Shown here: piece after piece, positions 1-5,314 of the stretch
Position numbering within the stretch: position 1 is the first letter of the stretch
How the letters are laid out: every line of letters starts with the position of its first letter
From: RBG-16-57-9 sp964529745
GTDB taxonomy: Archaea > Thermoproteota > Bathyarchaeia > TCS64
Direction: 5' to 3'
Length of the DNA stretch: 10,371 nucleotides
Assembly (NCBI GenBank): GCA_964529745.1
Contig: CAZGZR010000092.1
Coordinates: forward strand, 1-10,371
Notes under the pieces: model-generated
The model's input: only the letters and a program-made list of their open reading frames with translations
The model's database searches: none
Told to the model about the DNA's origin: nothing
Translations under genes and position numbers: made by a program

Positions 1-1
1 G

Positions 2-340
2 ATCAAGGCCCAGCACAGGGGCAAGGTGGTGGTGGGTGGCTCGGTGGTCACGGTGGACGCGCTACGCGCCGCGGCCAGGAACGGCGTCAACGCGGTGGTC
101 GTCGGGGGGATCGACCAGAAAGACCTCACCGAGTTCCTGGGATACGAGATCGGGGTCGGCGTCACGGGAGGCGAGGACTTCGGGTTCACCCTCATAATCA
201 CCGAGGGCTTCGGCGTCAACCCCATGGACGACGTGAGGTTCAGCCTCCTCAAAGAACATGAGGGAAGGCTGGCCTGCGTGGACGGCACCACTCAGATCCG
301 TTCAAGGATACAGAGGCCCGAGGTCGTCATACCCCTCTGA
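2..340 (+). CDS. Uncharacterised conserved protein, C-terminal part (truncated by window edge)
   Basis: The frame is open from base 2 to the TGA at 338-340 and gives 112 residues with no start codon that must be the true one, so the gene begins outside the window. The protein is rich in Gly and Val and carries a string of conserved-looking segments: VVVGGID, then KDLTEFLGY, IGVGVTGGEDFGFTLIITEG, a DGTTQIR segment and a final RPEVVIPL. From memory this resembles a widespread uncharacterised family seen in archaea and Chloroflexi with a similar C-terminal block (FLGYxxGVxxTGxE, then TEGFG, then xGATQIRxGxxRPE). I cannot attach a function or a domain name. The pattern of short beta-like stretches and glycines suggests a compact beta-rich domain, not an enzyme core I recognise. 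No membrane segment is visible. The next gene starts 42 bases downstream on the same strand but has its own TATA-like element, so the two need not be one operon. Confidence 0.75.
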   Translation: MKAQHRGKVVVGGSVVTVDALRAAARNGVNAVVVGGIDQKDLTEFLGYEIGVGVTGGEDFGFTLIITEGFGVNPMDDVRFSLLKEHEGRLACVDGTTQIRSRIQRPEVVIPL

Positions 341-351
341 TTTGGAAAGAG

Positions 352-357
352 TTTAAT
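352..357 (+). promoter_or_regulatory. TATA-like element for the amidohydrolase gene
   Basis: The sequence TTTAAT lies in the only AT-rich patch between the upstream stop and the TTG at 383, with a purine-rich GAAAGAG just 5' that could serve as a BRE. Its centre is about 28 bases from the TTG, which is the distance expected for an archaeal leaderless transcript. No Shine-Dalgarno sequence is present before the TTG, which agrees with that reading. Confidence 0.45.
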
Positions 358-382
358 CCCGTCCATCTCCTTATTCTGCGAA

Positions 383-1729
383 TTGACTGTTGACGTAGTT
401 ATCAAGAACGGCCTGCTGGTGCTGCCCTCCGGGATCACCGAGGGCTCGGTGATCGTAGACGGCGGCAGGATAGTGGGCGTCGTCAGGTCGGGTGAGCCCG
501 CCGCCGACAGGGTCATAGACGCCTCGGGGAAGGTGGTAATGCCCGGCATGGTGGACATGCACGTCCACCTGCGTGACCCGGGTTTCCCGGAGAGGGAGAA
601 CTTCGAGTCTGGAACCAGGGCCGCGGCGGCGGGGGGAGTCACCACGGTGGTTGACATGCCCAACACGGTACCTGCCACGGTGACCGTCGAGGCGTTCAAC
701 GAGAAGAAGAAGATAGCCGACGCCAAGAGCCTCGTAGACTTTGCGTTCATCGGCGGCGCCGGCGAGGTTCCCACCGAGGACATAGTCGCCGTCAGCGAGG
801 CGGGCGCCACGGCTTTCAAGAGCTTCCTCATCGCCCGGTTCAAGGAGCTGGCCGCCAGCGACTACACGCTGCTCAGGCACATGAACACACTCGCGGATCT
901 CGACAAGCCGCTGCTGGTGCACGCCGAGAACGGCAACCTTGTGGACATGTACATGGAGGAGGCCAAGGCCTCTGGACGCACGGACCCGATGGCGCACTGC
1001 GACTATAGGCCCGCGATAGCAGAGGTGGAGGCTACCATGAGGTGCGTGACCCTGGCCGCGGACACCGACGCCCACCTGCACATCTGCCATATGACCGCGG
1101 CGGGCTCCGTGGACGTCGTCGAGTGGGCCCAGGCCATGGGCCAGATGGTGACGGGGGAGACCAGCACCAACTACCTCCTCTTCACCAGGGAGGCCATGAA
1201 GGAGAGGGGCCCATACGCCAAGGTGGACCCGCCGCTAAGAAGCAAGGACGACCAGCTGAGGCTGTGGGAGGCCCTCAACGACGGCACCATCGACGTCCTG
1301 GCCAGCGACCACGCCCCCTACACCAAGGAGGAGAAGGAGAGGGGCTGGGAAAACATATTCGACGCCCCCAGCGGAGGCGTCGTCATAGAGACAAGCCTGC
1401 CGCTGATGCTGGACGCCGTGAACAAGGACCGGATAACCCTGGAGCGGCTGGTGGAGGTGTTCAGCACGAACCCCGCTATGATTAACGGGTTATACCCCAA
1501 GAAAGGCGACATGGTCCTGGGCGCCGACGCCGACATCGTTATAGCCGACATGGCTAAGCCCTTCCACATCAGGGGCGAGGACCTGCACACCATCCAGAAG
1601 ATAACGCCCTACGAGGGCATGAAGGGGACGGGTGCGCCGGTGTTGACCATGGTCCGCGGCGAGATAGTCTACGAGGACGGACAGGTGGTGGGGAAGCCGG
1701 GTTACGGCGAGTTCCAGAGCCCCATATAG
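383..1729 (+). CDS. pyrC: Dihydroorotase / allantoinase-type cyclic amidohydrolase
   Basis: A 448-residue protein of the amidohydrolase superfamily, acting in the cytoplasm. The binuclear metal site is complete: H60 and H62 in the HVHLRDPG motif, K146 (the likely carboxylated Lys, in TAFKSFL), H180 (LLVHAEN), H236 (HICHM) and D309 (ASDHAP). The C-terminal part has the usual NPA..GLYPKKG.. and DADIVIAD beta-sandwich segments. The family closes or opens cyclic amides; dihydroorotase makes dihydroorotate in pyrimidine synthesis. The PYEGMKGTG and VRGEIVYEDG segments also resemble allantoinases and hydantoinases, so the substrate is not settled from sequence alone. The start is TTG: it is the only start-type codon between the upstream in-frame stop and the conserved N-terminus (VDVVIKNG), and it sits at leaderless distance from a TATA-like element. 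It converges on the next gene with a 2-base gap. Confidence 0.85.
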   Translation: MTVDVVIKNGLLVLPSGITEGSVIVDGGRIVGVVRSGEPAADRVIDASGKVVMPGMVDMHVHLRDPGFPERENFESGTRAAAAGGVTTVVDMPNTVPATVTVEAFNEKKKIADAKSLVDFAFIGGAGEVPTEDIVAVSEAGATAFKSFLIARFKELAASDYTLLRHMNTLADLDKPLLVHAENGNLVDMYMEEAKASGRTDPMAHCDYRPAIAEVEATMRCVTLAADTDAHLHICHMTAAGSVDVVEWAQAMGQMVTGETSTNYLLFTREAMKERGPYAKVDPPLRSKDDQLRLWEALNDGTIDVLASDHAPYTKEEKERGWENIFDAPSGGVVIETSLPLMLDAVNKDRITLERLVEVFSTNPAMINGLYPKKGDMVLGADADIVIADMAKPFHIRGEDLHTIQKITPYEGMKGTGAPVLTMVRGEIVYEDGQVVGKPGYGEFQSPI

Positions 1730-1731
1730 CC

Positions 1732-2352
1732 TCATAGCCTGCACTTCAGTAGAAACGGGTTCACCTCGTAGCTGAGGGTCGATGGGTCCCTCAGGCGGGG
1801 GCTGATTACGCCCCCTCCCTTCAGCTCCGCTATGATCGTCCCCATCCTGTGCTCCAGCGACAGTTCTTCAGCGATCTCCGACAGAGCCTCGGCCGATATT
1901 CTCCCGTTTTCAACTCTATCGAACACGTGATCGAAGAAGACCGTCATCTTCTCCGGCTCCGGTTCACCGATATCCCTCAGATACTCCCTGAAGGCGTGAC
2001 GGGTGTCGAGCTCCCCCGTTTCCTCCGCCCTCCGTATCATGTTTTTGATTACGTGGGGCGCCTCATACGTCTCACCCGGTTTGAACGTCAGCACCCTGTC
2101 CTCCCAGGCGATGGTCTTGGAGGTCTCGAAGGGGATCAGAGCCCGTTCTCTCTCCAGCAGCATCAGCAGGTCCTCCTTCACTGGTTCTGGGATCTGGAGT
2201 TCGTTGTTCCGGATCTTATCTCTTTCAGAAGCGAGCAACAGCATCTCGATGAGGGCCGCGTGGTCCTCCTCAGGTAGTACATCCCTCAACGCATCCTCTA
2301 GGTTTCGCCTCCTCTCGTCCCGAGTTGATCCAGTCGCCTGTTTCTTTTTCAA
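1732..2352 (-). CDS. Hypothetical protein, charged and helical, possible C-terminal winged helix
   Basis: An intact 206-residue frame that I do not recognise. It starts with a basic stretch (KKK, then RDERRR) and is mostly acidic, helix-forming sequence with no membrane segment, signal peptide or cysteine pair; the single Cys is near the C-terminus. Residues about 150-200 (helix, short helix, helix, then GGGVISPRL and LSYEVNPFLL) have the rhythm of a winged-helix domain, which would make a DNA-binding role possible, but this is inference from pattern only. The TTG start is supported by a TATA-like element (ATTAATAATTT on this strand) about 31 bases upstream. The gene is divergent from the SAM hydroxide adenosyltransferase gene and convergent on the amidohydrolase gene. 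Codon use matches its neighbours, so it looks native. Confidence 0.65.
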   Translation of the reverse strand: MKKKQATGSTRDERRRNLEDALRDVLPEEDHAALIEMLLLASERDKIRNNELQIPEPVKEDLLMLLERERALIPFETSKTIAWEDRVLTFKPGETYEAPHVIKNMIRRAEETGELDTRHAFREYLRDIGEPEPEKMTVFFDHVFDRVENGRISAEALSEIAEELSLEHRMGTIIAELKGGGVISPRLRDPSTLSYEVNPFLLKCRL

Positions 2353-2379
2353 AAGGTTTCACTCTTTACTAACGGACAC

Positions 2380-2390
2380 AAATTATTAAT
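2380..2390 (-). promoter_or_regulatory. TATA-like element for the 206-aa hypothetical gene
   Basis: Read on the minus strand this is ATTAATAATTT, centred about 33 bases from the TTG at 2352. It is the most AT-rich patch on that side of the divergent 141-base gap. The spacing predicts a leader of only a few bases. Confidence 0.35.
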
Positions 2391-2426
2391 GCGTTATATC
2401 ATCGAGACCCAGAAAGCACCAGCGCT

Positions 2427-2441
2427 TTTAGTGATAATATA
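2427..2441 (+). promoter_or_regulatory. Possible TATA region for the DUF62 gene
   Basis: An AT-rich stretch ending in GATAATATAT lies 53-67 bases upstream of ATG 2494 and would give a leader of roughly 25-30 bases. A weaker alternative (AATTTT at 2463-2468) sits at leaderless distance. I cannot choose between them, and no convincing Shine-Dalgarno precedes the ATG. Confidence 0.3.
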
Positions 2442-2493
2442 TCCGCGGTGTTCTCGGGAAAGAATTTTCAGCCAAGCCGACGAAGAATACATT

Positions 2494-3297
2494 ATGCCAG
2501 TCATCACCCTGCTCACAGACTACGGCATCAAGGACAGCTACGTCGCCGAGGTCAAGGGAGCCATTCTGAAGATCAGCCCAGACGCCACCATAGTGGACAT
2601 CAGCCACGACGTGGGCAACTACGACATAGAGTCAGGCGCCTTTCACATCGCGCGGGCGGCGCCCTACTTCCCCGAAGGAACGGTGCACGTCTGCGTCGTG
2701 GACCCCGGCGTCGGGAGCGCGAGGAAGCCCATCATCGTCGAGGCCAGGGGCGCCTGGTTCGTCGGGCCCGACAACGGCCTCATGGCGCCCGCCGCGGAGC
2801 GCCTGGGGGTGGAGTCCATCTGGGGGATAACCAACACGGACATGCTGCCGCCGAGGGTGAGCTACGTCTTCGACGGCCGCGACGTCTTCGGCCCCACAGG
2901 CGCCCACCTGAGCGTGGGCGTGCCGCCCGATGAACTGGGCACCGAGATCAGGGACATGATAAGGCTCCCCGCTTACACGCCCAGTCTGGATGGCGACACC
3001 GTGCACGCCCAGGTGATCCACGTAGACGGTTTCGGGAACCTGGTGACCAACGTCACCTACGAGACCCTGGAGAGGCTGGGCGTATCAGGTGAGGCAGGGT
3101 TCAACGTGAAGGCGGGGGGCCGTGAACTAGACCTGCCCTACGCCAGACGCTTCAGCGCAGTGCCTGAAGGGGAGCCGCTGCTCCTGGTCGCAGGAGGCGG
3201 CTACCTCGAGATATCCGTGAACCAGGGTAACGCGGCGAAGCAACTTGGGCTAGGTAAGGGCGATAATATCACTTTAAGAGTAAAAAAGGGGCCGTGA
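2494..3297 (+). CDS. SAM hydroxide adenosyltransferase (DUF62), active-site variant
   Basis: A 267-residue cytoplasmic protein of the DUF62 / fluorinase-chlorinase superfamily, whose usual members split S-adenosylmethionine with water into adenosine and methionine. Family segments are clear: LLTDYGIKDSYV at the N-terminus, DISHDV, VVDPGVGSARKP, GPDNGLM, FDGRDVFGPTGAHL and VDGFGNLVTNV. I chose ATG 2494 although the frame is open to an ATG at 2389, because the protein then begins MPVITLLTDYG as in the family and has the usual length; the 35 extra residues look non-coding. The family triad is Asp-Arg-His (D68, R75 and H127 in the Pyrococcus enzyme, from memory). D70 and R77 are present at the same spacing, but the His position is D127 here. 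It may therefore be a weak hydrolase or have another nucleophile. Its TGA abuts the stop of the convergent arsR-like gene. Confidence 0.88.
   Translation: MPVITLLTDYGIKDSYVAEVKGAILKISPDATIVDISHDVGNYDIESGAFHIARAAPYFPEGTVHVCVVDPGVGSARKPIIVEARGAWFVGPDNGLMAPAAERLGVESIWGITNTDMLPPRVSYVFDGRDVFGPTGAHLSVGVPPDELGTEIRDMIRLPAYTPSLDGDTVHAQVIHVDGFGNLVTNVTYETLERLGVSGEAGFNVKAGGRELDLPYARRFSAVPEGEPLLLVAGGGYLEISVNQGNAAKQLGLGKGDNITLRVKKGP
3282..3287 (-). terminator. Oligo-T terminator candidate for the arsR-like gene
   Basis: On the minus strand a run of six T follows a CCCC stretch 11 bases after the arsR-like stop codon. It lies inside the 3' end of the convergent DUF62 gene, as it must because the two stops abut. 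Archaeal polymerases commonly stop at such U-runs. Confidence 0.4.
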
Positions 3298-3645
3298 TCA
3301 CCGGCCAAGCAGTTCGGAGAGTTCCTTCAGGAAGGCCTCGATCCTCTCGTAGATACTGGGGTCGGCGACGCTGTAGAGCCTCTTCCTGCCCTCCCGCCTC
3401 ACCTTCAGGAAGCCCAGCTCCTCGAGCATCAGCAGGTGCGTAGAGACCGTGGGCTGGAGTATTTCGAAGTGGGGCAGAAGCTCGGAGACGCATTTCTCGC
3501 CGTCCCTAAGCAGGTAAAGGAGCCGTTGACGGTTCCCGTCCGCCAGAGCCTTAAACAGGCCGGCATTGTACTCGAACTCGTCGGTGACTGTCGGTAAATC
3601 TTCCCCCGCTGCCTCCTGCAGCCCGGCGACATCTTGGCTTATCAA
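3298..3645 (-). CDS. ArsR-family winged-helix transcriptional regulator
   Basis: A 115-residue soluble regulator, the usual length for ArsR/SmtB-type repressors. The core winged helix-turn-helix runs over residues about 28-95: LFKALADGNRQRLLYLL, then SELLPHF, recognition helix QPTVSTHLLMLEELGFL, and wing KVRREGRKRLYSV. The classic CxC metal site of ArsR (ELCVCDL) is reduced to a single Cys in EKCVSEL, so arsenite sensing by that site is unlikely; the signal is unknown. The start is TTG 3645, backed by GAGG seven bases upstream and a TATA box further up, with no ATG nearby in frame. Its target is probably its own promoter and perhaps neighbours. The gene abuts the DUF62 gene tail to tail. Confidence 0.88.
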   Translation of the reverse strand: MISQDVAGLQEAAGEDLPTVTDEFEYNAGLFKALADGNRQRLLYLLRDGEKCVSELLPHFEILQPTVSTHLLMLEELGFLKVRREGRKRLYSVADPSIYERIEAFLKELSELLGR

Positions 3646-3652
3646 TTTGTTT

Positions 3653-3656
3653 CCTC
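3653..3656 (-). promoter_or_regulatory. Ribosome binding site deciding the TTG start of the arsR-like gene
   Basis: GAGG on the minus strand, seven bases before the TTG at 3645. It is the main support for a TTG start, since no ATG or GTG is available in frame close to the conserved domain. Confidence 0.55.
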
Positions 3657-3660
3657 ACAC

Positions 3661-3692
3661 GCATCGACAAAGACGCTTTATAGCTGCATCGA
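3661..3692. repeat. Direct repeat GCATCGA flanking the arsR-like TATA box
   Basis: GCATCGA occurs at 3661-3667 and again at 3686-3692, 25 bases apart, with the TATA box between. Repeats around a TATA box can be binding sites for an autoregulating repressor. Seven bases is short, so chance cannot be excluded. Confidence 0.35.
3676..3683 (-). promoter_or_regulatory. TATA box of the arsR-like gene
   Basis: CTATAAAG on the minus strand, centred about 34 bases before the TTG start, in a region without other genes. It is flanked on both sides by the direct repeat GCATCGA, which may be an operator. Confidence 0.5.
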
Positions 3693-3805
3693 ACTCGACT
3701 CATTTTCATCTTAATATTATGTGTGTGAAGATTTCGCACGCACAAGAAACGAGTCATTGATACTGCTCAATGTTATGTAACAACAGCATGTTTCCGGTAG
3801 AGTGG

Positions 3806-3879
3806 TGGGACCGGGGAGATTTGAACTCCCGACCACGTGCACCCCAAGCACGGATCATACCAATCTAGACCACGGTCCC
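3806..3879 (-). tRNA. tRNA-Pro (anticodon GGG)
   Basis: The minus strand folds into a full cloverleaf. The acceptor stem GGGACCG pairs with CGGTCCC; the D arm has GG in its loop; the anticodon stem CGTGC/GCACG closes the loop TTGGGGT with anticodon GGG; the T arm GGGAG/CTCCC carries the loop TTCAAAT; the discriminator is A. It decodes CCC and, by wobble, CCU proline codons. There is no intron. The CCA tail is encoded: the three bases after the discriminator (3805-3803) read CCA. The D stem has one T-T mismatch at its inner pair. It is transcribed divergently from the flavodoxin gene, from its own TATA element. Confidence 0.97.
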
Positions 3880-3906
3880 GCAGCGTACTAGAAAATACAA
3901 CGACAC

Positions 3907-3912
3907 TAAAAA
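3907..3912 (-). promoter_or_regulatory. TATA box of tRNA-Pro
   Basis: TTTTTA on the minus strand inside GGTTTTTAGTG, centred about 30 bases from the first base of the tRNA. This is the normal archaeal promoter distance for a tRNA with a short or absent leader. Confidence 0.5.
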
Positions 3913-3930
3913 CCTTACCATGCGAGCATG

Positions 3931-3936
3931 TTTTAT
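3931..3936 (+). promoter_or_regulatory. TATA box of the flavodoxin gene
   Basis: TTTTAT centred about 29 bases before ATG 3963, at leaderless distance. It lies 20-odd bases from the oppositely oriented tRNA-Pro TATA, so the two promoters are packed back to back in an 83-base gap. Confidence 0.45.
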
Positions 3937-3962
3937 CTTCGACGCTTCCACATGAACACCCC

Positions 3963-4442
3963 ATGAAAACCCTAATAGTCTACTTCACCCGGACGGGAAA
4001 CACGAGGAAGATAGTGGACGAGTTACAGGCCGGGCTCGCCGCCGACGCCGAAGAGATCAAAGAGAAGGGCAGCAGGCGGGGCCTCCTCGGCTGGCTAAAG
4101 TCGGGGCGGCAGGGGGCAAGCAAGGCGGACGTGGAGATCCAGCCCCTCGATGCAGATCCCAAAGACTATGGGCTCGTGGTGTTGGCCAGCCCGGTGTGGG
4201 CGGGAAACGTGTCGGCGCCCATGAGGGCGTTCATCAATAGCCACCGGGACAGCCTCCCGGATACCGCCGTCTTCCTGGCGCACGACAGCCCGGACGTGAC
4301 GCAGGCATTCGCCGACGTCGATGAACTGCTAGGCAAGGCGCCTGTGGCGCGTGGAGAGGCGAGCAGAGAAACCATCCAAGAAGACGGACACCATGAAGCG
4401 GTGCAGGGGTTCATCGAGGAAATACGCTCCCTGAAAGGGTGA
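3963..4442 (+). CDS. Flavodoxin-like FMN protein
   Basis: A 159-residue soluble protein with the flavodoxin fold. The N-terminal strand KTLIVYF is followed by the FMN phosphate loop TRTGNTR (residues 9-15), and the second FMN loop is SPVWAGNVSAP (76-86), where the Trp probably stacks on the flavin. Flavodoxins carry one or two electrons between redox enzymes in the cytoplasm, or act as small quinone or flavin reductases. The frame stays open upstream to 3837, but that stretch is the tRNA-Pro gene read backwards; ATG 3963 gives the correct N-terminus and lies at leaderless distance from a TATA box. Its partner is unknown; proximity to the hydrogenase locus makes a redox link possible but unproven. 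Its stop abuts that of the convergent prenyltransferase gene. Confidence 0.88.
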   Translation: MKTLIVYFTRTGNTRKIVDELQAGLAADAEEIKEKGSRRGLLGWLKSGRQGASKADVEIQPLDADPKDYGLVVLASPVWAGNVSAPMRAFINSHRDSLPDTAVFLAHDSPDVTQAFADVDELLGKAPVARGEASRETIQEDGHHEAVQGFIEEIRSLKG

Positions 4443-5306
4443 TCAGATCACCTGGCTCACCATGAAAGCTAGGAACAACAGCACGATGTAGGGCGCGGAC
4501 AGCTTGAAAAGCAGCCACGCCGCCCTCCGGGGGTTACCCCCTATCAAGCCCCTGCTTACCAGTACCATGGGGGCGTTCAGGGCGGTGACCACGGCGACGT
4601 ACGTGAGAGACCGGGTCCAGGGCGTCAACAGGTAAGACGAGGCAACCGTCACGGCTAATGCCAACTGTATGCTTTTGATGGCCTTATCGTCGGGGAGGAC
4701 CGTGGAGAGCATGGGCACCCCAACCCTCAGGTAGTCCTTCCTGAACGCGTACGCCAGGCTCCAGAGGTGGAGGAGGCTCCAGACGGCCACCAGCGCGCCC
4801 ATGAGGAGCCCGATGGGCAGGAGCGGCGCTCCTCCCATGTACCAGCCGAACCAGGCGGGCGCGGCCACGCTGGGCGCGTTGGCGAGGACGTTCCACATGC
4901 TCCTCCTCTTCAGAAACATGGAGTAGACAAGCAGGTAGCTACCGGCGCCCACCACGAGGATGAGGACCGGGGTCGGCCCCAGCCACAGTGCGATCACCGA
5001 GGCGGCCGCCATCATGGCCAAGCCGAAAGTGAGAGCGGATCGGGGGAGGATGGAGCCCAGGACCAGGGGGCGGCCGCTGGTGCGGGCCATCCCCGCGTCG
5101 ATGTCCCTGTCGATGTAACAGTTTAGCCCGTTGCTCCCCGTCACTGCGAAGGTGACCGCCATGAACCCTACGAGGAACCAAATGGCCTCGAATGGGCCGC
5201 CGCCGAAGAACAGCGAGGAAGTCAGGAAAGAGGTGACGTAGAGGGCGAGAAGCGCCAAGGTGACCTTAGGCTTCAGGAGCACGCCGTAGCTGTACAGTAC
5301 ATTCAT
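4443..5306 (-). CDS. ctaB: UbiA-family prenyltransferase, CtaB-like (protoheme IX farnesyltransferase / haem O synthase type)
   Basis: A 287-residue polytopic membrane protein with about eight or nine hydrophobic segments. It shows the first Asp-rich motif N62-CYI-D66-RDI-D70 followed by ARTSGRPL, and CtaB-like landmarks: LLKPKV at the N-terminus (family KPRV), LVYSMFLKRRSMWN (family YTxxLKRxT-xN) and HLWSLAYAFRKDYLRVGVPML (family PHFWALAxxxxxDYxxAGVPML). These favour haem O synthase, which adds a farnesyl group to haem B, over quinone or archaeal-lipid prenyltransferases. The start ATG 5306 has GAGG five bases upstream that overlaps the stop of the previous gene; an open frame further upstream is only a shadow of that gene. 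It is the last gene of an operon with a diheme cytochrome b and an HdrD-like protein; no haem-copper oxidase gene is in the window. The exact substrate remains inferred. Confidence 0.78.
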   Translation of the reverse strand: MNVLYSYGVLLKPKVTLALLALYVTSFLTSSLFFGGGPFEAIWFLVGFMAVTFAVTGSNGLNCYIDRDIDAGMARTSGRPLVLGSILPRSALTFGLAMMAAASVIALWLGPTPVLILVVGAGSYLLVYSMFLKRRSMWNVLANAPSVAAPAWFGWYMGGAPLLPIGLLMGALVAVWSLLHLWSLAYAFRKDYLRVGVPMLSTVLPDDKAIKSIQLALAVTVASSYLLTPWTRSLTYVAVVTALNAPMVLVSRGLIGGNPRRAAWLLFKLSAPYIVLLFLAFMVSQVI

Positions 5307-5314
5307 CTTGGCCT

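Noticed and set aside
371..1090. Long open frame on the minus strand opposite the amidohydrolase gene
   Set aside because: Its composition is that of a GC-rich antisense shadow; the plus strand has a complete catalytic motif set over the same bases.
2389..2493. N-terminal extension of the DUF62 protein from ATG 2389
   Set aside because: The 35 residues do not resemble the family, and the region is AT-rich promoter-like DNA; starting at 2494 gives the normal length.
3720..3743. GTGTGTGAAG / CGCACGCAC imperfect inverted repeat upstream of the arsR-like gene
   Set aside because: Too many mismatches when aligned against its own complement to call an operator.
3771..3782. Palindrome TGTTATGTAACA between tRNA-Pro and the arsR-like gene
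   Set aside because: It is over 120 bases from the arsR-like start and behind the tRNA, with no clear promoter; could be an operator but unsupported.
3837..3962. Upstream extension of the flavodoxin frame
   Set aside because: It runs through tRNA-Pro on the opposite strand and is not flavodoxin-like; ATG 3963 gives the conserved start.
4429..4439. Small hairpin CCCT-GAA-AGGG at the end of the flavodoxin gene
   Set aside because: Only four base pairs, inside coding sequence and without a T-run; not a credible terminator.
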